Notes under the pieces: generated by a model
The model's input: only the letters and a program-made list of their open reading frames with translations
What the model was told of the DNA's origin: nothing
Database searches by the model: none
In this document: one piece after another, positions 26,283 through 34,778 of the stretch
Layout: the number at the start of each line of letters is the position of its first letter
Numbering within the stretch: the stretch's first letter is position 1
Position numbers and translations under genes: made by a program
Assembly (NCBI GenBank): GCA_041675885.1
Contig: JBAYSY010000005.1
Span: 21,769-85,768, forward strand
DNA from: JBAYSY01 sp041675885
Lineage (GTDB): Bacteria; Pseudomonadota; Alphaproteobacteria; Rhodobacterales; Rhodobacteraceae
Reading direction: 5' to 3'
DNA length: 64,000 bases

Positions 26283-27320
26283 TCAGTTCACCGCGTCAAG
26301 GCCCAGTTCGAACAGCCGGTCAAGCTGGGCCGTCTCGGCCGCGGCAAGGGTCACGCCCCCGGCCTCGGACGTCGCGCGCGCGGCAAAGCGACGTTGCGAG
26401 GGAAGCCGCGCGCCCTGCCCGAGGATCGCGTCGAACAGCACCTCGGCCCGGGCGAAAGGATCACCGGGACGGCCCGCCGCGAACCGCGCGGGATCGAAGG
26501 CCAGCACCAACTCGCCATGGAACGGCGCAAGCGCGGTGCTGCCGAGATAGTCCAGCACCTCGGGGCTGGTGCGGTCGCCGATCATCACCCCTGCCAGCAG
26601 TTCGATCATCGTGCCGATGGCGGAACCCTTGTGGCCGCCGAACGGCAGCATCGCCCCGGCAAGCGCCGCTTCGGGGTCGGTGGTGGGGTTGCCGTCCGCA
26701 TCCATCGCCCAGCCCTCGGGCAGGGGCTTGCCGGCGCGGCGGTGCAACTCGATCTCGCCCCGGGCGGCGACCGAGGTGGCGAAGTCGAAGACATAGGGCA
26801 GCGCCCCCGGCCGGGGCCAGCCGAAAGCAAAGGGGTTGGTGCCCAGGAGCGGCCGGTTGCCGCCCGCCGGGGCCACGGTGGCATAGCTTGGGCACATCAC
26901 CATGGCGGCGAGACCCTCGGCCGCGACGGCCTCGACCTCGGGCCAGAGCGCGGCGAAATGGGTGCAGTCGTTGATCACCATCGCGGCAAGACCAAGTGAA
27001 CGGGCGCGCGCGGCCAGATGCGGCAGGCCCAGTTCGAAGGCAGCGTTGGAAAAGCCGCCCTGCGCATCCACCCGGACGATCGCCGAACCGTCGTCGGGAA
27101 GCAGCGCGGGCTGCGCGTCGGGGCGGACCTTGCCCGCCTTCACGGTGCGCAACACCCCCTCGATCCGGTAGACGCCATGCGACTTGCAGGCGTCGCGTTC
27201 GCCTGCGGTGATCACCCGCGCCAGCGCCCCGGCCTGCACCGGAACCAACCCGGCCCGGGCAAAGATCTCCTCTACCCGGTCTTGCAGGGCCGGGATCGTT
27301 ACTGTGGTGGTCTCGGTCAT
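26283..27320 (-). CDS. LDH2/malate dehydrogenase-family oxidoreductase, probable 1-pyrroline-2-carboxylate reductase
   Basis: A 345-residue member of the LDH2 (DpkA/YlbC) fold. Visible family features are the N-terminal helix DACKSHGVYRIEG, the active-site region INDCTHFAALWPEVE, the cofactor segment RPLLGTNPFAFGWPRP and GAMLPFGGHKGSAIGTMIELL. In the 3-hydroxyproline branch such enzymes reduce 1-pyrroline-2-carboxylate to L-proline with NAD(P)H. It is the product made by the dehydratase encoded at 33081, which explains its presence. Start at 27320 (MTETTTVTI) has GAGGA seven bases upstream; the longer frame would add a Cys-rich tail with no support. It lies on the minus strand, convergent with the deaminase gene and divergent from the ABC importer. 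Confidence 0.82.
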   Translation of the reverse strand: MTETTTVTIPALQDRVEEIFARAGLVPVQAGALARVITAGERDACKSHGVYRIEGVLRTVKAGKVRPDAQPALLPDDGSAIVRVDAQGGFSNAAFELGLPHLAARARSLGLAAMVINDCTHFAALWPEVEAVAAEGLAAMVMCPSYATVAPAGGNRPLLGTNPFAFGWPRPGALPYVFDFATSVAARGEIELHRRAGKPLPEGWAMDADGNPTTDPEAALAGAMLPFGGHKGSAIGTMIELLAGVMIGDRTSPEVLDYLGSTALAPFHGELVLAFDPARFAAGRPGDPFARAEVLFDAILGQGARLPSQRRFAARATSEAGGVTLAAAETAQLDRLFELGLDAVN

Positions 27321-27691
27321 CGGATCCTCGCTGGTTGTAACCGCCTCGCTGCATGCACAAAGTATACATAATACCGCCGCGCGCAACCGCGGGGATGGTC
27401 AAGCATCACAACCGATTCTGCCACCGCCCCCGGCAGGCCCTGCTCCGGAAAGGTGACGCAAAGGCAACCGGCCCCGCCGCGCCGGAAAACCCCGCCACCC
27501 GCGAAAGCCCGCCCGAAACCCCGCGGGACGTTCGCCCGAACCGGCCGTTTTCGCAGCCGATCCGCCTTTCAGATGCAGGTGATTCAGGTCTTTTGTGCGC
27601 CAATTGTATTTGTGATTGCGTCGCTGCGTTTGACGCAGGATAGTGAGGCCAGAAGAACGAATAATCCGCATCAACTCAGGGAGAAAGTGGA
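27321..27691. other. Divergent promoter region of reductase and hydroxyproline importer
   Basis: This 371-base region holds the start signals of both directions. At 27361-27369 AGTATACAT gives TATACT on the minus strand, a -10-like hexamer 41 bases from the reductase start, and its GTATAC core fits a GT-N2-AC GntR pattern. The sequence around 27590-27660 is AT-richer than its surroundings and includes TTGACG at 27630, but I see no well-spaced -10. GGGAGAAAGTGG before 27692 is the importer ribosome-binding site. No gene seen. Confidence 0.45.
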
Positions 27692-28501
27692 ATGAAAACC
27701 GGAATCCTTGCCTTTGGCCTGTCGGCTGCCGCCCTGGCGGCAAGCCCCGCAATGGCGGACAAACTTGAAGATATCATCTCCGCAGGAACGCTGCGCTGCG
27801 CCGTGGTGCTGGACTTCCCGCCGATGGGGATGCGCGACGCCGACAACACCCCGATCGGCTTCGATGTCGATTACTGCAACGATCTGGCCGCCGCGCTTGG
27901 CGTCAATGCCGAGATCATCGAGACCACCTTCCCCGAACGTATCCCCGCGCTGATGTCGAACCGGGTCGATGTCGCCGTCGCCTCGACCTCGGACACGCTG
28001 GAACGTGCCAAGACCGCCGGTTTCTCGATCCCCTACTATGCCTTTGAAAACGCCGTCGTCGCCCGCCCGGGCCTTGAGATGGAGTCGTGGGAGGACATGA
28101 AGGGCAAGACCGTCGGCGCCACCGCCGGCACCTATGAGGCGATCTGGCTGGAAGGCCAGGTGCAGGAATGGGGCGAGGGCACCTTCCGCCCGTTCCAGAA
28201 CCAGGCCGATGTGTTCCTTGCGCTGTCGCAGGGCCAGCTTGATGTCACCGTCTCGACCATGGAAGTGGCGAATGCCAACGTCGCCTCGGGCAATTTCGGC
28301 GATATCCGGGTCGTGGACAAGGCGCCGATGGTGCCCGATTACGTCGCGCTGATCACGCTGCGCGAGGAATACGGCATGATCAACTACATGGATCTGTTCA
28401 TCAACCAGCAGGTCCGCACCGGCCGCTACGCCGAACTTTACAAGAAATGGGTCGGCGACGGCGAGCCCGCCGACCTGACCATTCCCGGCGTCTATCGCTG
28501 A
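27692..28501 (+). CDS. Amino-acid ABC transporter, periplasmic substrate-binding protein
   Basis: A 269-residue protein with a Sec signal peptide (MKTGILAFGLSAAALAASPAMA/DK) and the bacterial extracellular solute-binding family 3 fold: RCAVVLDFPPMGMRDADNTPIGFDVDYCNDLA, then ERIPALMSNRVDVAVASTSDTLERAKTAGFS. This is the polar amino-acid (HAAT) type. As first gene of a binding-protein, permease, permease, ATPase set inside the hydroxyproline island, it is likely the hydroxyproline-binding component, comparable to HypM-type transport genes. Ligand specificity is inference. A strong hairpin follows the stop and should keep this message in excess over the permeases. Confidence 0.87.
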   Translation: MKTGILAFGLSAAALAASPAMADKLEDIISAGTLRCAVVLDFPPMGMRDADNTPIGFDVDYCNDLAAALGVNAEIIETTFPERIPALMSNRVDVAVASTSDTLERAKTAGFSIPYYAFENAVVARPGLEMESWEDMKGKTVGATAGTYEAIWLEGQVQEWGEGTFRPFQNQADVFLALSQGQLDVTVSTMEVANANVASGNFGDIRVVDKAPMVPDYVALITLREEYGMINYMDLFINQQVRTGRYAELYKKWVGDGEPADLTIPGVYR

Positions 28502-28516
28502 TCCTTCCGCCTGACA

Positions 28517-28552
28517 GGCGGCGCGGGGGCTCCGGCCATACCCCGCGCCGCC
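28517..28552 (+). terminator. Stem-loop between binding-protein and permease genes
   Basis: GGCGGCGCGGGG at 28517-28528 and CCCCGCGCCGCC at 28541-28552 form a perfect 12-bp stem with a 12-base loop, 15 bases past the binding-protein stop. There is no T tract. Such hairpins commonly stabilise the binding-protein mRNA and cut readthrough into permease genes. Confidence 0.65.
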
Positions 28553-28576
28553 GCTCCATCGAGATGTGAGGCGGAC

Positions 28577-29290
28577 ATGTTCAACTACAGCTTTCGCTGG
28601 AATCAGGCGCTGAACTCGTTGCCCGACATGTTGCGGGCCGCGCTTGTCACGCTTGAGGTGGCGATCCTGTCGATGATCCTCGGCATCCTGATCGCCATCC
28701 TGCTGACCGGCTTCCGCCTGAGCGGCAACCGCTTTCTGTCGGGCTTCACCACGGTCTGGGTCGAGATCGCCCGCAACACCCCGGCGCTGTTCCAGATCTA
28801 CATGGCCTTCTTCGGCCTTGCGGGTCTTGGCATCGTCATCACGAAATTCACCCTGCCGAACCTCGGCTTCACGGTGAACCTGCGGCTCTCGCCCTATGTG
28901 GCGCTGCTGGCCGGGATCACCTTCAACAATGTCGGCTACCTGACCGAGAACTTCCGCGGCGCGCTGAAGGCGATCCCCGATACCCAGGCCCGGGCCGCGC
29001 GCTCGCTGGGGATGAGCGGGCCTGCCGCCTTCCGTTACGTGGTGCTGCCGCAGATGCTGCGGATCTCCTTCCTGCCGATGACCAATCAGTTCGTCTGGGC
29101 GATCCTGATGACCTCGCTCGGCGCGGTGATCTCGATGAATACCGACCTGTTCGGCGTCACAAACGATCTGGTGAACCGCACCTTCCGCACCTTCGAGTTC
29201 TTCTTCATCGCCGCGGTGATCTTCTACCTGATCACCAAGGCCGTCACCCTGTCCGCCCGGCTGATCGCCACGCGGCTGTTCAGATACTGA
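28577..29290 (+). CDS. Amino-acid ABC transporter permease (first)
   Basis: A 237-residue inner-membrane protein of the HisM/QP type. It has about five hydrophobic helices and the cytoplasmic EAA loop ARAARSLGMSGPAAFRYVVLPQ that contacts the ATPase. A strong ARNTPALFQIYMAFFGL motif is seen in the middle. It forms the channel with the second permease, whose ATG follows 12 bases after this stop. GTGAGG lies upstream of the start. Part of the presumed hydroxyproline importer. Confidence 0.88.
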   Translation: MFNYSFRWNQALNSLPDMLRAALVTLEVAILSMILGILIAILLTGFRLSGNRFLSGFTTVWVEIARNTPALFQIYMAFFGLAGLGIVITKFTLPNLGFTVNLRLSPYVALLAGITFNNVGYLTENFRGALKAIPDTQARAARSLGMSGPAAFRYVVLPQMLRISFLPMTNQFVWAILMTSLGAVISMNTDLFGVTNDLVNRTFRTFEFFFIAAVIFYLITKAVTLSARLIATRLFRY

Positions 29291-29302
29291 AGGAGGCGCG
29301 GG

Positions 29303-29956
29303 ATGTTCGATACGGCAATGACCGTCCGGGATTTCTGGCTTCTGGTGCAGGGGGCGGGGATGACGCTGCTTGTCACCCTGATCGCGGTCTCCATCGGCAC
29401 GGTGCTTGGCATCATCTTCGGCATTTTCCGCTTTCAGGTCGGCCCATGGTGGGCGGCGCCCGTCACCTTCGTGCTGGACGTGTTCCGCTCGATCCCGCTC
29501 CTGATCCAGCTTTCGCTGGCCTTTGCCTTCGTCACGATGGTGATGCAGCTTCGGATCTCGGGCTTTGCGGTGGCCTGCGGGGTGCTCTCGCTCTACACCG
29601 CCGCCTATTGCGCCGAGATCGTGCGCGGCGGGATCGAGGCGGTGCCATCGAACACCCGGCGGGCCGCGCGTTCGCTGGGGATGACCTGGGCGCAGGACAT
29701 GCGCCATATCGTGCTGCCCCTGGCGACGCGGGTGGCGCTGCCGTCCTGGATCGGGCTGGCGCTTGGCGTGATGAAGGATACCGCGCTGGTCTATGTCATC
29801 AACGTGACCGAGCTTCTGAAATCGACCCGGAGCCTGATCGACCGCTTGCAGGAGCCCCTGTTCCTGCTGATGCTCTGCGGGTTGTTCTACTTCATGATCA
29901 GCTTCCCCATCGCCCGCTTCGGCGGCTATCTCGAAAGACGGTGGTCCAATGATTGA
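29303..29956 (+). CDS. Amino-acid ABC transporter permease (second)
   Basis: A 217-residue membrane protein of the same HAAT permease family. The conserved LDVFRSIPLLIQLSLAF segment and the EAA loop RRAARSLGMTWAQDMRHIVLP are visible. GGAGG sits nine bases upstream of the ATG. The 3' end overlaps the ATPase start by eight bases, which implies coupled translation. Confidence 0.88.
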   Translation: MFDTAMTVRDFWLLVQGAGMTLLVTLIAVSIGTVLGIIFGIFRFQVGPWWAAPVTFVLDVFRSIPLLIQLSLAFAFVTMVMQLRISGFAVACGVLSLYTAAYCAEIVRGGIEAVPSNTRRAARSLGMTWAQDMRHIVLPLATRVALPSWIGLALGVMKDTALVYVINVTELLKSTRSLIDRLQEPLFLLMLCGLFYFMISFPIARFGGYLERRWSND

Positions 29957-30671
29957 GATCGAGAACGTCCGGAAATCCTTTGGCCAGCTGGAGGTGCTGA
30001 AAGGCATCGACCTGACCGTGGCCAAGGGCGAGGTGCTGACGGTGATCGGCGGCTCGGGTTCGGGCAAATCGACACTGCTGACCTGCATCAACGGGCTGGA
30101 GCCGATCGATTCCGGCCGTATCCTTGTCGACGGGACCGAGGTTCACGCAAGATCGACCAACCTCAACCGGCTGCGGCAGAAGATCGGCATCGTCTTTCAG
30201 CAATGGAACGCCTTTCCGCATCTGACCGTGCTGGAGAACGTCATGCTGGCCCCGCGCAAGGTGCTGGGCCGCTCCAGGGCCGAGGCCGCGGCCGAGGCGG
30301 AAAAGCAGCTCAAGCATGTGGGGCTGGGCGACAAGCTGACGGTCTATCCCTCGCGCCTGTCGGGGGGGCAGCAACAGCGGATGGCGATTGCGCGGGCGCT
30401 GGCCATGAGCCCGAAATACATGCTGTTCGACGAGGTGACATCGGCGCTTGACCCGACGCTGGTGGGCGAGGTGCTCGACACGCTGCGGCTCCTGGCCTCG
30501 GACGGGATGACGATGATCTGTGTCACGCACGAGATGAAATTCGCGCGCGAGGTCTCGGACCGGGTGGCCTTCTTCCATCAGGGCATCATCGCCGAGATCG
30601 CCCCGCCCGAGCAGATCTTCGCCGCGCCCCGGCACCCCGAGACGCAGAAGTTCCTTGCGGCCACGCATTAA
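29949..30671 (+). CDS. Amino-acid ABC transporter ATP-binding protein
   Basis: A 240-residue ATPase of the GlnQ/HisP type. Walker A is GGSGSGKSTLLTC, the Q-loop is FQQWNAFPHLTVLENV, the signature is LSGGQQQRMAIARAL and Walker B is YMLFDEVTSALDP, with a switch His in CVTHEMKFA. It energises import of the amino-acid substrate. Overlaps the preceding permease by eight bases; the oxidase gene follows after nine bases, so import and oxidation are probably one transcript. Confidence 0.9.
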   Translation: MIEIENVRKSFGQLEVLKGIDLTVAKGEVLTVIGGSGSGKSTLLTCINGLEPIDSGRILVDGTEVHARSTNLNRLRQKIGIVFQQWNAFPHLTVLENVMLAPRKVLGRSRAEAAAEAEKQLKHVGLGDKLTVYPSRLSGGQQQRMAIARALAMSPKYMLFDEVTSALDPTLVGEVLDTLRLLASDGMTMICVTHEMKFAREVSDRVAFFHQGIIAEIAPPEQIFAAPRHPETQKFLAATH

Positions 30672-30680
30672 GGCCGGGCC

Positions 30681-31961
30681 GTGGTTGCGCAGGTGGAAAT
30701 ATCCGTTGACGTGATCGTGGTCGGCGCCGGGGTCGTGGGCCTTTCGGCGGCGCTTGCGGCGCAGGGGCGGGGGCTGTCGGTGGCGGTGATCGACCGCGAA
30801 GGCCCGGCCGCCGGGGCCTCGGCCGGAAATGCCGGGGCCTTCGCCTTCACCGATATCCTGCCGCTTGCCTCGCCGGGGATCCTGCGCAAGGCGCCACGCT
30901 GGCTGCTCGACCCGCTCGGGCCGCTGTCGGTGCCGCCGGCCTATGCGCTGAGGATCACGCCCTGGATGCTGCGGTTCTGGCGGGCCTGCGCGCCGTCGCG
31001 GGTGGCGGCATCGACCACGGCGCAGACCGCGCTGATGGACCTTTCGAAGGCCGAACTCGACCCGTTCCTTGCCGCGACCGGCACCGGGGCGATGCTGCGG
31101 CGCAAGGGCAACCTCCAGGTCTATGAGGGCGAGGCGGAGTTCCGCGCCTCGCTGCCCGGCTGGCGGGCGCGCAAGGAACACGGGATCGAGTTCCGGCACA
31201 TGTCGGCGGCAGAGATGGCGGGGCTGCAACCCGGCCTCGCGCCGCGCTTCACCCATGGCACCTTCACGCCGGGCTGGTATTCGATTGCCGACCCAAGGCT
31301 TTTCACGCTGGCGCTGGCCGAACGCCTTGTCGCGCAGGGCGGCGTGCTGCACACGGCCGAGGTCACGGCGCTGCGGCCGGTGCCGGGCGGGGTGGAGGCG
31401 GTGACGGCGGCGGGGGGCGGCCCGCGCGGCCGCAAGGCGGTGATCGCCGCCGGGGCCTTTTCGCACCGGATCGCCCGCGGTCTGGGCGACCGGATTCCGC
31501 TGGAGACCGAACGCGGCTACAACACCACCCTGCCGCCGGATGCCTTCGACCTGCGCACGCAGGTCACCTTTGGCGGGCACGGTTTCGTCGTCTCCCGGCT
31601 TTCGACCGGCATCCGGGTCGGCGGCGCGGTCGAGCTTGGCGGGCTGGACCTGCCGCCGAACTGGCGCCGGTCCGAGGCGATGTTGCGCAAGGCGCAAGGC
31701 TTTCTGCCCGGGCTGAAGGGCGAAGGGGGCGTGCAGTGGATGGGCTTTCGCCCCTCGCTGCCGGATTCGCTTCCCGTGATCGGGTTCTCGCGCGCAAGCC
31801 GGGACGTGATCCATGCCTTCGGCCACGGGCATCTCGGCCTGACGCAGGCTGCGGGCACCGCGCGGCTGGTGGCCGATCTCCTGACCGGGCAACCGCCCGC
31901 CATTGACCTGACCCCCTTCTCGCCGCAACGCTTTCAGGGACGCCGGGAGGCAGGGCCGTGA
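30681..31961 (+). CDS. FAD-dependent D-amino-acid oxidase family, probable cis-4-hydroxy-D-proline dehydrogenase
   Basis: A 426-residue DAO-fold flavoprotein. The N-terminal dinucleotide motif is VVGAGVVGLSAALAA followed by AVIDREGPAAGASAGNAGAF, and the C-terminal FAD contact is AFGHGHLGLTQAAGTARL. In 4-hydroxyproline breakdown this enzyme oxidises cis-4-hydroxy-D-proline to 1-pyrroline-4-hydroxy-2-carboxylate, passing electrons to the respiratory chain. Position between the importer and the epimerase gene fits exactly. The start is GTG at 30681; a GTG at 30693 is a shorter option. A membrane anchor is not obvious. D-proline or another D-amino acid cannot be excluded as substrate. Confidence 0.84.
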   Translation: MVAQVEISVDVIVVGAGVVGLSAALAAQGRGLSVAVIDREGPAAGASAGNAGAFAFTDILPLASPGILRKAPRWLLDPLGPLSVPPAYALRITPWMLRFWRACAPSRVAASTTAQTALMDLSKAELDPFLAATGTGAMLRRKGNLQVYEGEAEFRASLPGWRARKEHGIEFRHMSAAEMAGLQPGLAPRFTHGTFTPGWYSIADPRLFTLALAERLVAQGGVLHTAEVTALRPVPGGVEAVTAAGGGPRGRKAVIAAGAFSHRIARGLGDRIPLETERGYNTTLPPDAFDLRTQVTFGGHGFVVSRLSTGIRVGGAVELGGLDLPPNWRRSEAMLRKAQGFLPGLKGEGGVQWMGFRPSLPDSLPVIGFSRASRDVIHAFGHGHLGLTQAAGTARLVADLLTGQPPAIDLTPFSPQRFQGRREAGP

Positions 31962-32082
31962 GGAGCGCGCAACTTTCGCCCGAAGCACTCCGCCCGGAAC
32001 AGCGGCGCCAGCGGCCCGGGCAGCGGCCGACCAACATGAAATACAGGCTCCGCAACGTTTCCAGGCGGGCCGGAGGCACCGG

Positions 32083-33084
32083 ATGACCACCCATACCTTT
32101 TCCTGCATCGACGGGCATACCTGCGGCAACCCGGTGCGGCTGGTCTCGGGCGGCGGCCCCCGGCTGGAAGGCGCGACCATGCTGGAAAGGCGCGCCCATT
32201 TCCTGCGCGACTTCGACTGGATCCGCACCGGGCTGATGTATGAGCCGCGCGGCCATGACATGATGTCCGGCTCGATCCTCTATCCGCCGACGCGGGGGGA
32301 TTGCGACGTGGCGGTGCTGTTCATCGAGACCTCGGGCTGTCTGCCGATGTGCGGCCACGGGCTGATCGGCACGGTCACGATGGGGATCGAGAACGGCCTC
32401 ATCACCCCGCGCGAACCCGGGCGCCTGTCCATCGACACCCCCGCCGGGCGGGTGGACGTGACATACCGGCAGGAAGGCCGCTTTGTCGAGGAGGTGCGGC
32501 TGACCAACGTCCCCGGCTTTCTTCACGCCGAAGGGCTGACCGCCGAGGTCGCGGGACTGGGCGAGATCGTGGTGGACGTGGCCTATGGCGGCAATTTCTA
32601 CGCCATCGTCGAGCCGCAGAAGAATTTCCGCGACATGGCCGACCATACGGCGGGCGAGTTGGTCGGCTGGTCGCCGAAACTGCGGGCGGCGCTGAACGAG
32701 AAATACGACTTCACCCACCCCGAGCACCCGGAAATCCGCGGGCTTTCGCATATCCTCTGGACCGGGGCGCCGACCGTGCCGGGCGCCCATGCCCGCAACG
32801 CGGTATTCTATGGCGAAAAGGCCATCGACCGCTCGCCCTGCGGCACCGGCACCTCGGCCCGCATGGCGCAGCTTGCTGCCAGGGGGCGGTTGAAGCCCGG
32901 CGACGGGTTCTGGCACGAATCCATCATCGGCTCGATCTTCAAGGGCCGGGTCGAGGCGTCGGCGACGGTGGGCGGGCGCGCGGCGATCATCCCCTCGGTT
33001 TCCGGCTGGGCGCGGATGACCGGCTACAACACGATCTTCATCGACGACCGCGACCCCTTCGCGCATGGCTTTGTCGTCAGATGA
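32083..33084 (+). CDS. 4-hydroxyproline 2-epimerase (proline racemase family)
   Basis: A 333-residue proline racemase-fold enzyme. Both catalytic cysteines are present: the first in LPMCGHGLIG and the second in DRSPCGTGTSARMA. The start motif SCIDGHTCGNPVRLV and length are those of 4-hydroxyproline 2-epimerases rather than trans-3-hydroxyproline dehydratases, which carry Thr at the second site. It converts trans-4-hydroxy-L-proline to cis-4-hydroxy-D-proline, the substrate of the preceding oxidase. A gap of about 120 bases separates it from the oxidase gene; I see nothing in it except a weak GGAGG at 32069-32073 that serves this start. The next gene overlaps by four bases. Confidence 0.9.
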   Translation: MTTHTFSCIDGHTCGNPVRLVSGGGPRLEGATMLERRAHFLRDFDWIRTGLMYEPRGHDMMSGSILYPPTRGDCDVAVLFIETSGCLPMCGHGLIGTVTMGIENGLITPREPGRLSIDTPAGRVDVTYRQEGRFVEEVRLTNVPGFLHAEGLTAEVAGLGEIVVDVAYGGNFYAIVEPQKNFRDMADHTAGELVGWSPKLRAALNEKYDFTHPEHPEIRGLSHILWTGAPTVPGAHARNAVFYGEKAIDRSPCGTGTSARMAQLAARGRLKPGDGFWHESIIGSIFKGRVEASATVGGRAAIIPSVSGWARMTGYNTIFIDDRDPFAHGFVVR

Positions 33085-34769
33085 CCCCCGCAATGCCCCT
33101 CACCGCGCACGGCATCCTTTCCGGCAGCGCCGAGGGCCCGATCCTTGCCACCGGCGAGGCGCTGAGCTTCTGGGGCGGGGTCGATCCCGCCACCGGCCGG
33201 ATCATCGACGTCCACCACCCGCTGCACGGGGCCTGCATCACCGGAACGGTGCTGATGATGCCGACGACGCGCGGTTCCTGCACCGGCTCGGGCGTGCTGC
33301 TGGACCTCGCGCTGTCGGGCAAGGCCCCGGCGGCGCTGGTCTTTTCCGAGGCCGAAGACGTGGTGACGCTTGGCGCGCTGATCGCGGCCGGGATGTTCGG
33401 CCACAAGCTGCCGGTGCTGCGGCTTTCGCCCGGGGCCTTCGCGGCGCTGGCACGCGAGCCCGGGGCCCGGATCACCGATGCGGCGGTCACGGCGGGGGCG
33501 CTCCGGCTTGCGGTCACGCCCCCGGCGGCCCCGGCACTGGAACTGGAGCCGGGGGACCGGGCGCTTCTTGACGGCAAGGGGGGCGTCGCGGCGCAGCTCG
33601 CGATGCGGATCATCTGCGCGATGGCGGCGGCGCAGGGGGCCGGGCGGCTGATCGACGTGACCCGCGCCCATATCGACGGCTGCATCTACGCCAGCCCCGC
33701 GAACCTCACCTTCGCCGAGCGGATGGCGGGGATGGGGGCCCGGGTGAAGGTGCCCACCACGATGAACGCGATCTCGGTTGACCGGCGGAACTGGCAGGCA
33801 CAGGGGGTGCCGCCAGCCTTCGGCGGACCGGCGGCGCGGCTGGCGGATGCCTATCTGCGGATGGGCTGCGCGGCGACCTTCACCTGTGCGCCCTATCTTC
33901 TCGACGACGCGCCGGAACAGGGCGAGGCCATCGGCTGGGCGGAATCGAACGCGGTGATCTATGCCAACTCGGTCCTTGGCGCGCGCACCGCGAAACACCC
34001 GGACTTCCTGGACCTGTGCATCGCGCTGACCGGGCGGGCGCCGCTGGCCGGGGTCTATCTGGACGCGCAGCGGGTGGCGCAACGGATCATCGAGGTGGAA
34101 TTGCCCGAACAGGTGGACGACGCCTTCTGGCCGCTGGCGGGCTACATGGCCGGGCTTGCCGCGCCGGACCGGATTCCGCTGCTGCGCGGGCTGGCCCCGG
34201 CGCGACCGGGGCCGGACGACCTGAAGGCGCTCTGCGCGGCCTTCGGCACCACCTCCGCCGCGCCGATGCTGCATATCGAGGGGGTGACGCCCGAGGCCGG
34301 TGCCCCGGCCGCCGATGCCGACCGCACCCGGATCACACGCGGGGCGATGCGCGAGGCATGGGCCCGGCTCAACGAAGGGCCGGAGGCGGTGGAACTGGTG
34401 GCATTCGGCAGCCCCCATGCCTCGCTTGCCGAATGCCGGGCGCTTGCGGCGGCGCTGGACGGGCGCCGGGTGAAGGTGGCCACCATCGTCACCGCCGGGC
34501 GGGCGGTGATCGCGGCGGCAGGGGCCGAGGGCACGCTGGACCGTCTGGAAGCCAGCGGCGTGCAGGTGCTGCCCGACCTCTGCTGGTGCTCGATCTCCGA
34601 GCCGGTGTTCCCGGCGGCGACCCGGACGCTGATGACCAATTCGGGCAAATATGCCCATTACGGGCCGGGTCTGTCGGGCCGCGCGGTCCGCTTTGGCGGG
34701 CTTGCCGCCTGTGTGGCGGCGGCGCTGGACGGGCGCGCGGCCCGCGACCTGCCGCACTGGCTGGAGTAA
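33081..34769 (+). CDS. Aconitase-X family protein, probable cis-3-hydroxy-L-proline dehydratase
   Basis: A 562-residue fusion of the small swivelling domain (DUF126, residues about 1-140, with PTTRGSCTGSGVLLDL) and the large catalytic domain (DUF521, about 170-560). Single-chain AcnX proteins of this size are the bacterial cis-3-hydroxy-L-proline dehydratase type. Candidate cluster ligands are the cysteines in MGCAATFTCAPYL and in DLCWCSISEPVF; the C-terminus has TNSGKYAHYGPGL. It would yield a pyrroline-2-carboxylate that the reductase at 26283 turns to L-proline. The ATG overlaps the epimerase stop by four bases, so the start is well set. A mevalonate-pathway role (archaeal AcnX) is unlikely in this context. 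Confidence 0.84.
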   Translation: MTPAMPLTAHGILSGSAEGPILATGEALSFWGGVDPATGRIIDVHHPLHGACITGTVLMMPTTRGSCTGSGVLLDLALSGKAPAALVFSEAEDVVTLGALIAAGMFGHKLPVLRLSPGAFAALAREPGARITDAAVTAGALRLAVTPPAAPALELEPGDRALLDGKGGVAAQLAMRIICAMAAAQGAGRLIDVTRAHIDGCIYASPANLTFAERMAGMGARVKVPTTMNAISVDRRNWQAQGVPPAFGGPAARLADAYLRMGCAATFTCAPYLLDDAPEQGEAIGWAESNAVIYANSVLGARTAKHPDFLDLCIALTGRAPLAGVYLDAQRVAQRIIEVELPEQVDDAFWPLAGYMAGLAAPDRIPLLRGLAPARPGPDDLKALCAAFGTTSAAPMLHIEGVTPEAGAPAADADRTRITRGAMREAWARLNEGPEAVELVAFGSPHASLAECRALAAALDGRRVKVATIVTAGRAVIAAAGAEGTLDRLEASGVQVLPDLCWCSISEPVFPAATRTLMTNSGKYAHYGPGLSGRAVRFGGLAACVAAALDGRAARDLPHWLE

Positions 34770-34778
34770 GGGGGAAAG

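Noticed and set aside
27630..27665. Sigma-70 promoter starting at TTGACG before the importer operon
   Set aside because: No acceptable -10 element at 16-18 bases; the best AT-rich stretch is too far away.
32301..33080. Extension of the AcnX frame upstream into the epimerase gene
   Set aside because: The upstream part is Arg/Ala/Gly-rich shadow of the epimerase; the ATGA overlap at 33081 gives a proper start and the expected family length.
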